From assembly GCA_030681365.1 (NCBI GenBank), contig JAUXWH010000248.1, forward strand, positions 1-42,286: a stretch of DNA of 42,286 nt. Reading direction: 5' to 3'. The notes beneath the pieces are model-generated. The model made no database searches, was not told the DNA's origin, and saw only the letters and a list, made by a program, of their open reading frames with translations. Position 1 is the first letter of the stretch. Every line of letters begins with the position of its first letter. Shown piece by piece: positions 1-7,779 of the stretch. Position numbers and translations under genes: made by a program. The stretch comes from Bradyrhizobium sp. GTDB taxonomy: Bacteria > Pseudomonadota > Alphaproteobacteria > Rhizobiales > Xanthobacteraceae.

Positions 1-827
1 GGGTTCATGCCCCAGCCGACATGCGACACCGCATAGGCCTCGCGGTCGCCCCAGGCCGCGAGATAGGACCGCATCATCGCGGCGTCCGCGCCCTCGCCTT
101 CGAGATCGGTGACGTAATCGTCCTTCAGCGTCATTTTGATCGGCGTCGACAGATAGCGCTTGAAGGTGAGGTTGATGTCGCCGGGCGCCATCACGATGGT
201 GCCGTTGACGGTCTTGCTCTTGGGAAAGCTGACGACGATGCCGCCGGGCCAATGCGCCAGCGTGCCCGGCCGGTCGGTCCAGCCCCAGACACCGGCCGTC
301 TGGGCGCCGACCATGTCGACGTCGAGTTCGGTGCCCGCCTTCGAGGTCACGCGCATCCGCTTTGTCCCGCGCAGCATTTTAACGGCGGCGCGGACCTGCT
401 TCTCCAGCGCGGTGTCCGGCACCATGCGTTCCAGCGCTTCGGGATGCTCGTTGGAGATATTGAGAATGCGCGCGCCGGCTTTCAGGATGTCGGGCGTTTC
501 GGCGGCGTGCATCAGCCCCTCGATGGTGCAGTCGACGACAAAACCCGCCTGCTGCAGCGCGCTGACCACGGGTCCGAGCTTCTGGATGGCGATGCTGGCG
601 CCGGTGGAACGGACCGGAACGACTTCGCGGTTGCGCGGTGTCGGCACCACGAGGTGGAACGGCCTGGCGCCCATCCGCAACAATGCGAGTTCAGCGAGGT
701 GAACGTTGAGCGCGCGCGACTGCGTCTCCGACAGGATCGCCGCGGTGTCGCCCGGCTTGACCGCGCAGCGCTCGAAAACCTCGCAGAACGCATCGATCCA
801 TTTTGCTTCTATGCGGTCTGCCAACAT
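1..827 (-). CDS. NicX-like 2,5-dihydroxypyridine 5,6-dioxygenase family protein, partial (C-terminus outside window)
   Basis: About 275 N-terminal residues are present; the frame is open to the window edge. The stretch around RVTSKAGTELDVDMVG, then HWPGGIVVSFP, GDINLTFKRY and finally AYAVSHVGWGMNP follows the order and spacing of NicX, the Fe(II) ring-cleaving enzyme of aerobic nicotinate degradation, which sits in the same fold group as M29 aminopeptidases. NicX opens 2,5-dihydroxypyridine to N-formylmaleamate in the cytoplasm. The iron ligands known in NicX lie in the C-terminal part that is missing here, so activity cannot be judged. The ATG at 827 has a GGAG eight bases upstream. It reads away from a dispersed repeat and lies downstream, on the same strand, of an ABC transporter. 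The substrate may be another hydroxylated N-heterocycle. The family call is firm; the exact substrate is not. Confidence 0.8.
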   Translation of the reverse strand, partial: MLADRIEAKWIDAFCEVFERCAVKPGDTAAILSETQSRALNVHLAELALLRMGARPFHLVVPTPRNREVVPVRSTGASIAIQKLGPVVSALQQAGFVVDCTIEGLMHAAETPDILKAGARILNISNEHPEALERMVPDTALEKQVRAAVKMLRGTKRMRVTSKAGTELDVDMVGAQTAGVWGWTDRPGTLAHWPGGIVVSFPKSKTVNGTIVMAPGDINLTFKRYLSTPIKMTLKDDYVTDLEGEGADAAMMRSYLAAWGDREAYAVSHVGWGMN

Positions 828-853
828 GTTTTTTTCTCCGCTTTATATGAGTT

Positions 854-943
854 CGTCATGCCCGGGCTTGTCCCGGGCATCCACGTCTTTTCTACGTACC
901 AACAAGAAAGACGTGGATGGCCGGGTCAAGCCCGGCCATGACG
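854..943. repeat. Dispersed palindromic element (CGTCATGCCCGGG type)
   Basis: The left arm begins CGTCATGCCCGGGCTTG and the right arm ends AAGCCCGGCCATGACG. Inside them a second pair, CCACGTCTTT and AAAGACGTGG, makes a long imperfect hairpin of about 90 bases between the nicX-like start and the permease stop. Elements of this look are common between genes in Bradyrhizobium and Rhodopseudomonas. It could fold in RNA and limit read-through. No coding content. Confidence 0.85.
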
Positions 944-967
944 GAAAGGGTAACACGCAAGTTTCCA

Positions 968-1735
968 TCAGACTTCCGGAAATCCGCGCAGCAGATAGGA
1001 TCTCAACCCCTGCAACAGGCCGTTGAGAATCAATCCCAGCAGCGAGATCGTGATCAGGGGAACGAACATGTCGACCGCCTGAAAGGTTCGCGCCGCCGTC
1101 ACCAGCATGTGGCCGAGGCCGTCGGTCGACGAGATCATTTCCGCGAGAAACACCACGATGCAGGAAATCACCAGCCCGATGCGACAACCGGTGAGGATCG
1201 ACGGCACCGCGGCGGGTAGCACCACCTTGAACAGGATCTGGCGGCGCGGGGTGCCCGCCGCCATCGCCGACCAGATCAGTTTCTGTTCCACCATCGAGGC
1301 GCCGTAATAGGTCGAGAGCAGGATCGGAAACAGCGCGTCCGCGGCGACCAGCGTGATCTTGGATTCATGGCCGAAGCCGAGCAGCAAGAGGAGCGCCGGG
1401 TACAGCGCGACCTTGGGCAGCGGTGCCAATACCCGCACGATCGGGCGCACCACGGCGTTGACGGCCGGGCTCGCCGCCGCCGCCAGCCCGATGCCGACGC
1501 CCATGATCACCGCGATGGAAAATCCCGCGAACAGCCGGAACAGCGTCGAGGCGATCTCGTACTGAAAGGTGCTGGTGCCGAGTTGCTGCGCCAGCCGGGA
1601 GAATACCAGCCCGGGCGGCGGCAACAGCGTCACCGGCGCATAACCGAACGACGAAATGCCCTGCCAGACGGCAAGCGCCAGCGCGATCGGTACGATTCCG
1701 AGCAGGACCTCGGATGTGAGCGCGCGGGCGTTCAT
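968..1735 (-). CDS. ABC transporter permease (SsuC/TauC-type), second of pair
   Basis: 255-residue inner-membrane protein of the BPD_transp_1 family that carries nitrate, sulfonate, taurine and many organic anions. It has about six membrane segments and the cytoplasmic EAA-type loop (AAGTPRRQILFKVVLPAAVP, residues roughly 165-185) that docks on the ATPase. The ATG at 1735 overlaps the stop of the preceding permease by four bases (ATGA), which fixes the start even though the frame is open further upstream. It forms an ATPase-permease-permease operon with the two upstream genes. There is no binding protein in this operon; the nearest candidate is the NMT1-type protein at 12538-13521. The substrate is unknown; the adjacent NicX-like gene suggests a pyridine-type acid, which is inference. 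Confidence 0.88.
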   Translation of the reverse strand: MNARALTSEVLLGIVPIALALAVWQGISSFGYAPVTLLPPPGLVFSRLAQQLGTSTFQYEIASTLFRLFAGFSIAVIMGVGIGLAAAASPAVNAVVRPIVRVLAPLPKVALYPALLLLLGFGHESKITLVAADALFPILLSTYYGASMVEQKLIWSAMAAGTPRRQILFKVVLPAAVPSILTGCRIGLVISCIVVFLAEMISSTDGLGHMLVTAARTFQAVDMFVPLITISLLGLILNGLLQGLRSYLLRGFPEV

Positions 1736-2511
1736 GCGAAACTCAGGGGGATATCGAAGCCGGGCTCGGACCATCGCACCAGCCGGCTGCGCAGCCTTTC
1801 GAACGCGGCGTCGAGGCCGATCCCCATCGCGCCGATGATGATGATCATGGCGTAGACGGTGTCGTACTGCCCCATGTCGAGCGCGTTGAACAGGATGTTG
1901 CCGGCGCCGGACTGCCGCGCGATCATCTCCGAGGTGACCATGGTGATCAGCGCCAGCACGAGGCCGGTGCGGCAGCCCGTGAGAATTTCCGGCAAGGCCG
2001 CCGGCAGCACGATCCGGATCATGCGCTGTGGCGCCGAGAGGCCCATCGCGGCGCCCGACCACAGCATCTTTTCCTCGACGGCTCTTGCGCCCTGAAAGCT
2101 ATGATAGATCACGGGCAGGCTGACGCCGAGAAAGATCACCAGCATTTTCGCCAGATCGCCGACGCCGAGCCACAGCATGATGATCGGCATCAGTGCCGCC
2201 TTCGGTACCGGATAGGTGATCATCAGAAGCGGATTGAAGAACGACGCCACCAGGCGCGAGCGGCCCATCATCAGCCCGAGGGGAATGGCGAACAGCAGCG
2301 CCGCTGCGAAGGCGATCGCCATCCGGCGCAGCGAATCCAGGATGTTGACGAGGGATTCCTTGTCGCCGAGGATCGACGGCACGGCGCGAACCGCCGACAT
2401 CGCGGTCGGAAAACTTTCGGTATTCAGCATCAGTGAGCCAGCCTGCCAGATCGCGAGCAGGCCGAGGCAGGCGAGCAGCGGCGCCAGACGCGAGAGCGCA
2501 CGCGTCATCAT
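1732..2511 (-). CDS. ABC transporter permease (SsuC/TauC-type), first of pair
   Basis: 259-residue inner-membrane protein of the same BPD_transp_1 family as its downstream neighbour. The hydrophobic N-terminus (LAPLLACLGLLAIWQ) is followed by the conserved TYPVPKAALMPIIMLWLGVG segment and the coupling loop (GAAMGLSAPQRMIRIVLPAA). Two ATG codons lie side by side (2511 and 2508). The first overlaps the ATPase stop by four bases and so is preferred. Two unlike permeases in one operon suggest a heterodimeric channel, as in several NMT1-type importers. Confidence 0.88.
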   Translation of the reverse strand: MMTRALSRLAPLLACLGLLAIWQAGSLMLNTESFPTAMSAVRAVPSILGDKESLVNILDSLRRMAIAFAAALLFAIPLGLMMGRSRLVASFFNPLLMITYPVPKAALMPIIMLWLGVGDLAKMLVIFLGVSLPVIYHSFQGARAVEEKMLWSGAAMGLSAPQRMIRIVLPAALPEILTGCRTGLVLALITMVTSEMIARQSGAGNILFNALDMGQYDTVYAMIIIIGAMGIGLDAAFERLRSRLVRWSEPGFDIPLSFA

Positions 2512-3353
2512 GGCCGCAGCCCGTCTTCGCTGGTGTCGTCGATCATGCGCTCGATCTCGACCACGTATTTCTGGTAGCGCGGATCGAGCAGCAGTTCGGC
2601 GCGGCGGCGCGGCCGCGGCAGTTCGATGTCGATGATCTGCTTGATGCGGCCGGGCGCCCGCGTCATCACCACGACCTTGTCGGACAGGAACACCGCCTCG
2701 TCGACCGAATGGGTGACGAACAGCACCGTCTTGCGGTCGCGTTCCCAGATATTGAGCAGGTCGTTCTGCAGCCGGGTGCGGGTATGCGCATCGAGCGCGC
2801 CGAACGGTTCGTCCATCAGGAGCACTGCGGGGTGATAGGCCAGCGTGCGCGCCAGTGCGACCCGCTGCTTCATGCCGCCTGACAGTTCCTTGGGGTAGAA
2901 ATTCTCGAATCCCTTGAGGCCGACCATCTCGATCAGCCGGCGGCTCTGTGCCTCGGCTTCCGGCGATTTCACGCCCTGCTGGCGCGGGCCGTACATCACA
3001 TTGCCGAGCACGGTCTTCCAGGGAAACAGCGCGAATTCCTGGAATACCGGGCCGCGATCCGGGCCGGGCCCGGTAATCGCCCTGCCCTTCACCCGCGCCA
3101 CGCCCTCGGTCGGACTGACGAAACCGCCGACGATGTACAGCAATGTCGATTTGCCGCAGCCGGAGGGGCCAAGAATCGAGACGAAGGCGCCATCTTCGAT
3201 TGTCAGCGAGATATCCGACAACGCCAGGTGGGCCTGACGGCCTGATGTGCGGAAGGTCTGGGAGACACGATCGATCTCGATCATGGCGGGCGCCGGCCCG
3301 CGCGCCAGCGCTGGATCAGCCTCGAAATCCGGCCTCGATGGCAACACCTTCAT
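2508..3353 (-). CDS. ABC transporter ATP-binding protein (SsuB/TauB-type)
   Basis: Cytoplasmic ATPase that drives the two following permeases. Visible motifs: Walker A GPSGCGKST (residues 62-70 with this start), Q-loop in FQEFALFPWKT, signature LSGGMKQRVALARTL, Walker B VLLMDEPFGALD, switch His in FVTHSVDEA. The core of the family begins at MIEIDRVSQTF (ATG at 3284), but no ribosome site precedes that codon. The ATG at 3353 has GGAAG about ten bases upstream and adds 23 residues; it is chosen with modest confidence, and an ATG at 3377 is also possible. The gene overlaps the next permease by four bases. It diverges from the small gene at 3584, so promoters for both should lie in 3354-3583. Confidence 0.85.
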   Translation of the reverse strand: MKVLPSRPDFEADPALARGPAPAMIEIDRVSQTFRTSGRQAHLALSDISLTIEDGAFVSILGPSGCGKSTLLYIVGGFVSPTEGVARVKGRAITGPGPDRGPVFQEFALFPWKTVLGNVMYGPRQQGVKSPEAEAQSRRLIEMVGLKGFENFYPKELSGGMKQRVALARTLAYHPAVLLMDEPFGALDAHTRTRLQNDLLNIWERDRKTVLFVTHSVDEAVFLSDKVVVMTRAPGRIKQIIDIELPRPRRRAELLLDPRYQKYVVEIERMIDDTSEDGLRP

Positions 3354-3583
3354 TTCTGCTGGGCTTCCCGGCTTCATTCCAGCGCCGACCTTAATGAAGC
3401 CGGCAGGGCTTGGCGATGCTGTTTTGGCGGCTGGCGCGGGGCCGGAAGCCTTGAACACGCCTGCTATCACGCCGATCGAATACTTCGCGCGCGCGGTGGA
3501 GACGCTGCTTCGAGCCTGCCCTTTGAACGTTTCTTCGTCCGCCCGCGACTGATGATGGGCTGAAATGGATACAGACGCCGCCA

Positions 3584-3817
3584 ATGGGTGAGATTGACGA
3601 TCTTTGGGACCATGCAGAAACCGCATTGGCTGAAGCGCGCGCGATGCCTTGGGGGCCCGAACGAATCGAAGCCCTCAAAAACGCAGGGATTCTTCGCCTG
3701 CGGGCGGCGGAAAAACAGCTGGCCCTCGATCGACAGCGGCCTCCGAATCCGCGGGTGCGGCAGGACTGGACGTTCCTGCAAAATCCGGAGGATGGGTCCG
3801 AATCGCCGGAAACGTAG
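3584..3817 (+). CDS. Small hypothetical protein (77 aa)
   Basis: A 77-residue soluble, charged, helix-rich protein (EIDDLWDHAETALAEARAMP, then GPERIEALKNAGILRLRAAEK, ending in a proline- and acid-rich tail). Composition and third-position GC look coding. I believe short proteins of this pattern occur in Bradyrhizobium genomes, but I know no function. No good ribosome site is visible before the ATG. It sits divergent from the ABC ATPase and 148 bases before the outer-membrane protein gene. Confidence 0.55.
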   Translation: MGEIDDLWDHAETALAEARAMPWGPERIEALKNAGILRLRAAEKQLALDRQRPPNPRVRQDWTFLQNPEDGSESPET

Positions 3818-3835
3818 TAAATTTCTGCTTAAAGA

Positions 3836-3849
3836 CCGTAGTACTACGG
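3836..3849. promoter_or_regulatory. 14-bp perfect palindrome CCGTAGTACTACGG upstream of outer-membrane protein gene
   Basis: CCGTAGTACTACGG is a perfect dyad centred about 124 bases before the ATG of the barrel protein. A partial copy, ACGTAGTAA, lies just upstream (3812-3820). The pattern suits a dimeric regulator, for example of the LuxR/NarL type, but no regulator gene is adjacent. Function is inferred from symmetry only. Confidence 0.4.
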
Positions 3850-3965
3850 GCGAATACCGGGCGAGTGTGGCTTTTCAGCAATAATGCGTTGCCACGGACC
3901 TCGATTACGACTCCCGACACGTACAGGCGTCATTGCGATGCTTGGGTATTGTCGGAGAATTTCAC

Positions 3966-4730
3966 ATGCGCTCGATCCTTTCGGCTGCGGCCGCTATCCT
4001 CATTGCAACCACTGCTGCGGGCTCCGCAGCGGATCTGGGTCCTCGCTACGCGAAGGCTCCGCCGATTATCGATACCTGGAGCTGGACCGGCTTCTATGTC
4101 GGCGCCCATGTCGGCGGCGGCTGGGGCACAACCGAGTCGACCCTAACTGGCGCTGCCGCTCCGGGTCTCGGTGCGGTCGCTTTTACGTTTCCGTTCTCCC
4201 AGAATACCAGGAGCGGCTTCCTGGGCGGCGGGCAGGTCGGGTATAACTGGCAGAACGGCTGGGTGGTGTTTGGCGTCCAGGGCGACATCGCCGGAATGAA
4301 CGTCAACGGCACGACGCCCTGTGTTGTCGTCCTGTCCTGCACCACCGAGAGCGACTGGCTGGCCACCGTTTCGGGCCGCATCGGCGGCGTTGTCGCTGAT
4401 CGTACCCTGCTCTACGTCAAGGGCGGCGGCGCCTGGATGAATTCCACCCACAGCGTAAGCGCCCCTGGCGGCGGCATTATTGGCGGTCCCGGCGGCGCCG
4501 GCTTGACGCAACTGACCAGCGCCGACAGCACCTCCTGGGGCTGGCTGCTCGGCATGGGTGTCGAGTACATGTTCGCCAAGAACTGGACCGGCTTCCTCGA
4601 GTACAACTACATCGATTTCGACACGAAGAACGAGGCTTTCGCCCTCGGGGCCCCTGCCGCATTCACCATCAATGCGGACCTCAAGAACAAGCTTTCCATT
4701 GCCAAGGTTGGCGTGAACTACAAGTTCTGA
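3966..4730 (+). CDS. Outer-membrane beta-barrel protein (Omp25/Omp31-like porin family)
   Basis: 254-residue precursor. A signal peptide (MRSILSAAAAILIATTAAGSA, cleavage near residue 21) precedes the typical ADLGPRYAKAPP linker and WTGFYVGAHVGGGWG, the hallmark start of rhizobial and Brucella Omp25/31-type barrels. Alternating hydrophobic strands with aromatic ends follow (YNWQNGWVVFGVQGD, GWLLGMGVEYMFAKNWTGFLEYNYIDF), and the protein ends KLSIAKVGVNYKF, with the C-terminal Phe needed for barrel assembly. The ATG at 3966 is preceded by GGAG with an eight-base gap. It is a stand-alone transcription unit, closed by a strong terminator. Expected role: surface protein or small porin. Confidence 0.88.
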   Translation: MRSILSAAAAILIATTAAGSAADLGPRYAKAPPIIDTWSWTGFYVGAHVGGGWGTTESTLTGAAAPGLGAVAFTFPFSQNTRSGFLGGGQVGYNWQNGWVVFGVQGDIAGMNVNGTTPCVVVLSCTTESDWLATVSGRIGGVVADRTLLYVKGGGAWMNSTHSVSAPGGGIIGGPGGAGLTQLTSADSTSWGWLLGMGVEYMFAKNWTGFLEYNYIDFDTKNEAFALGAPAAFTINADLKNKLSIAKVGVNYKF

Positions 4731-4762
4731 GTTCGGCAAACCAGCGATTTCTCAAACAACTG

Positions 4763-4790
4763 AAGCCCCGGCATCTGCCGGGGCTTTTTT
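4763..4790 (+). terminator. Rho-independent terminator after outer-membrane protein gene
   Basis: AAGCCCCGGCA and TGCCGGGGCTT form an 11-bp GC-rich stem with a tiny loop, followed directly by a T run. It lies 33 bases after the barrel gene stop and is the clearest intrinsic terminator in the window. Confidence 0.9.
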
Positions 4791-4985
4791 GTGTCCGGTC
4801 CGCGTGGCAACGGCAGAGCCGAAGTCCGCATATGCGGCCTAACGCGCAACCGGATCGATCGGCCGTCGCCGAAGCCGTCGCCGCGATAAATCGCCAGGGC
4901 GGAACCATTGCCGACGGCTGCGGTTGATCGGTTGGACCGCGACGCATCTCGTTCTCCTCGGGCCCTCCGGAGGCAAATCAGCCTT

Positions 4986-5642
4986 TTGACCATTCGGATG
5001 ACCACGCCAGCCGTAGCCAGCGCTTCCGCCGTTTTCGTGGCGGGAGCGGCTGTTCTATTGATCTACGATCTGGGACATTTTTCCGTACACATGATGCTGC
5101 ACGTCGCGTCGATGAATGTCGCAGCGCCCTTGCTTGCCGCGTGGGCAACGGCTCGCTCGCCGACGCGCCATGTCCGGGCATCGTCGCTCTGGGCTGCGAC
5201 CGTCGCCCAGATCGCGCTGCTCTGGGCCTGGCATTCCCCCGCCGTCCACAATGTCATTGTCAATTCTCCCGCACTCGGCATGGCGCTGCACGGCGTCTTG
5301 TTTCTGGCCGCGCTATCGTTCTGGTTCACGCTGCTGACGATCTCCGCCGCGGCGCGCTGGCAGACCATCCCAGCCCTGCTGCTAACCGGCAAGCTGGCGT
5401 GCCTGCTTGCCGCGCTGCTGATCTTTGCACCGCGAACGCTCTACGAGGCCGCGGATCATTTCGTCCATGCAAAAGATCGATTGCCTGCGCTCGACGATCA
5501 GCACCTCGCCGGCTTGCTCATGATCACCGCTTGTCCGCTGAGTTATCTGGTCGCAGCCGTGATCCTCGCAGTGCAATTGATCGCTCGCCCGGAGACAACC
5601 GCGAGATCTTCGCTGCATCGCAGCCTTACCGCCGGACGGTAG
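4986..5642 (+). CDS. Cytochrome c oxidase assembly factor, CtaG (caa3-type) family
   Basis: Polytopic membrane protein of about 218 residues with the family's conserved histidines in LIYDLGHFSVHMMLHV, LLWAWHSPAVH, and DQHLAGLLM near the end. In Bacillus-type systems CtaG is needed to make active caa3 oxidase, probably in copper delivery. The start is uncertain: GGAGG at 4969-4973 lies twelve bases before an in-frame TTG (4986, used here), an ATG follows at 4998, and another TTG lies at 4908. First gene of the oxidase operon; its stop is two bases before the GTG of the cytochrome c gene. Confidence is high for the family and lower for the start. Confidence 0.82.
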   Translation: MTIRMTTPAVASASAVFVAGAAVLLIYDLGHFSVHMMLHVASMNVAAPLLAAWATARSPTRHVRASSLWAATVAQIALLWAWHSPAVHNVIVNSPALGMALHGVLFLAALSFWFTLLTISAAARWQTIPALLLTGKLACLLAALLIFAPRTLYEAADHFVHAKDRLPALDDQHLAGLLMITACPLSYLVAAVILAVQLIARPETTARSSLHRSLTAGR

Positions 5643-5644
5643 CC

Positions 5645-6769
5645 GTGCGCGTCACGACACGCCAAGGCTGGAAGTGGATCACCGGCTTCGTCCTGTTCGG
5701 CCTGGCCGCGATCGTGCTGGCCGGCTTTCTTTTTGCCTGGTCTGGTCTCTACAGCGTGGCTGCCAGTCGCGGCCACTGGGCCGTGACCAATGCCGCTCTG
5801 ACGTTTGGCATGCAGAACTCGGTCAGGACCCATGCGCTCGGCATCGAGGCTCCGCCGCTCGACAGCGAAGACCTGTCGACACTGGGCGCCGCTCATTTCC
5901 ACAGCGGATGCGCCTTCTGTCATGGCGCACCCGGCGTGCCGATCAGCCCGATCGCGCAAAGCATGCTGCCTTCGCCGCCCGATCTTTCGACATCGATGCG
6001 GGAGTGGCGCGACCGGGAACTGTTCTGGATCGTCAAGAATGGCCTCAAATACACGGGAATGCCGGCCTGGGCGGCGCAGCAGCGGGACGATGAGGTCTGG
6101 GCCGTCGTCGCATTTCTCAGGCGGCTTCCCACGCTGGATGCCGCCGCCTATCGCGAGTTAGCGCTGGGCGGCCTAACCGTTCCCACGCAAAGCGGCAGCG
6201 AAATCGCGACGACCGAGGGAACGTCCGAGGCGGTGAGCGCGTGCGCGCGTTGCCACGGGCAGAATCGGCGCGGGCCGGACAGTCGGTTGGTGCCCGTTCT
6301 TCACGGCCAACCTAGAGAGTTTCTGATGGCGGCGCTCGAGGAATACGCCCACGCGCGCCGTCCGAGCGGAATTATGCAGCCGCTGGCCAGCGATCTGTCC
6401 CCTGAAGACCGCGAGCGGGTCGCGCATTATTACGCCGGCCTGTCGCCGCCGGTCCCGCCGGACCTGCCGCTCAATCCCGAATCCGTCGAGCGCGGACGCC
6501 TGCTGGCGACAACTGGCGATACCGCCGCGAGAATTCCGGCCTGCACGGATTGCCACGGTTTGTCCTCCCTGCCGGTCTATCCGCGCCTCGCCGGACAGCA
6601 TGCGCCCTATATTGTCAACCGGTTGCGGCTTTGGAAAAGCGGATTGACCTCGCGTTCCAGCACCGACGCGATCATGGCCCCGATTGCCCGGCGTCTGACC
6701 GAGCGGCAGATCGAGGACGTCGCGGCGTACTTCTCGTCGATCCGCGCCGCAGGGAAGGCAAGCCGATGA
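5645..6769 (+). CDS. Membrane-anchored triheme cytochrome c
   Basis: 374 residues. One N-terminal membrane anchor (residues about 11-34) keeps the rest in the periplasm. Three CXXCH haem c sites are visible: CAFCH (89-93), CARCH (200-204) and CTDCH (300-304), so it has three haem domains. Likely axial methionines follow the first (TGMPAW) and third (IMAPIA) sites. It probably passes electrons to the oxidase encoded downstream. The GTG at 5645 is the only reasonable start close to the anchor and directly follows the ctaG stop; the open frame upstream is only the shadow of ctaG. The stop overlaps the coxB start by four bases, so the two are translationally coupled. Gluconate- or alcohol-dehydrogenase cytochromes also have three haems, but the operon context favours an oxidase donor. 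Confidence 0.85.
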   Translation: MRVTTRQGWKWITGFVLFGLAAIVLAGFLFAWSGLYSVAASRGHWAVTNAALTFGMQNSVRTHALGIEAPPLDSEDLSTLGAAHFHSGCAFCHGAPGVPISPIAQSMLPSPPDLSTSMREWRDRELFWIVKNGLKYTGMPAWAAQQRDDEVWAVVAFLRRLPTLDAAAYRELALGGLTVPTQSGSEIATTEGTSEAVSACARCHGQNRRGPDSRLVPVLHGQPREFLMAALEEYAHARRPSGIMQPLASDLSPEDRERVAHYYAGLSPPVPPDLPLNPESVERGRLLATTGDTAARIPACTDCHGLSSLPVYPRLAGQHAPYIVNRLRLWKSGLTSRSSTDAIMAPIARRLTERQIEDVAAYFSSIRAAGKASR

Positions 6770-7779
6770 GGCGCGCCCCTTCGCTTGGCGTCGTTCTCGC
6801 GGGCTCGGTGCTGCTTGGGAGCTGCGGCTCGGACGTGCAGTCGGTGTTGGCGCCCGGGGGAATCCAGTCTCGGCAGATCGCGTATCTGGCCTGGTTGCTG
6901 TTCGGGTTCGGGGCGGTCGTGCTCACCATTGTCATCGCCGCGGTCTGGCTGGCCATCAGGGGATCGCCGCGGATCCGCGGGCTGCTGGCGCAGGAGAACG
7001 CCGTCATCGCGCTCGGTATCGCTTTTCCGGCCGTCACCCTGACGCTGCTGCTGGGCTACGGCGTCTGGCTGATGCGATCCCACCTTGATCTTTCCCACAC
7101 CCGCGACGCCGTCGACATCGAGGTAGTCGGCGAGCAATGGTGGTGGCGCGTCACCTATTCCGGCGCCGACGGTACGCCTGTCGCCAGCGCCAACGAAATC
7201 CGCATTCCCGTCGGCATGCCCGTTACGTTCACGCTCAAGGCCGCCGATGTCATCCACAGCTTCTGGGTGCCGAGCCTCGGTGGAAAGGTCGACATGATCC
7301 CCGGCCGCACCGCGCGGTTGCGGCTCACAGCCGAACGGCCGGGCATCTATCGCGGGCAATGCGCCGAATATTGCGGCGGCCCCCATGCCTTGATGGCCTT
7401 CGAGGTGGTGGCGATGCCGGCCGCCGACTATGCGGCATGGCTGCAGCGCGCAACCAGGCCCGCCACAACTCCCGCATCAGAAATCGCACGGCGGGGACAA
7501 TCCCTGTTCCTCGCAACTGGCTGCGGCGCCTGTCATACGGTGCGCGGCACGTCTGCCGCCGGTACGCTCGGTCCGGATCTGACGCATATCGGCGCGCGCC
7601 GTTCGATCGGCATCGATACGCTGCCGCTGACCCGTGAAAACCTGGTGCGCTTCATAACCGATGGTCAGCACATCAAACCGGGCAATCTGATGCCCGAGTT
7701 TCGCGTGTTGCAGCCGCCGGAGCTGGAGGCACTCGCGAGCTATCTCCTCAGCCTGAAGGTGACGGACCGCCATGGCTGA
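6766..7779 (+). CDS. coxB: Cytochrome c oxidase subunit II with fused C-terminal cytochrome c domain (caa3-type)
   Basis: 337 residues. The lipoprotein-like signal ends LLGSC (Cys near residue 19), two membrane helices follow, then the WWWRV aromatic electron-entry patch. The CuA centre is in QCAEYCGGPHALM (C199, C203, H207, M210), together with an upstream His in VIHSFWVP. After a linker comes a class I cytochrome c domain with CGACH (C253-H257) and a likely axial Met in NLMPEF. This is the caa3 architecture, which receives electrons through its own haem c. The ATG overlaps the stop of the triheme cytochrome, and the 3' end overlaps the subunit I gene by eight bases. Confidence 0.93.
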   Translation: MRRAPSLGVVLAGSVLLGSCGSDVQSVLAPGGIQSRQIAYLAWLLFGFGAVVLTIVIAAVWLAIRGSPRIRGLLAQENAVIALGIAFPAVTLTLLLGYGVWLMRSHLDLSHTRDAVDIEVVGEQWWWRVTYSGADGTPVASANEIRIPVGMPVTFTLKAADVIHSFWVPSLGGKVDMIPGRTARLRLTAERPGIYRGQCAEYCGGPHALMAFEVVAMPAADYAAWLQRATRPATTPASEIARRGQSLFLATGCGACHTVRGTSAAGTLGPDLTHIGARRSIGIDTLPLTRENLVRFITDGQHIKPGNLMPEFRVLQPPELEALASYLLSLKVTDRHG

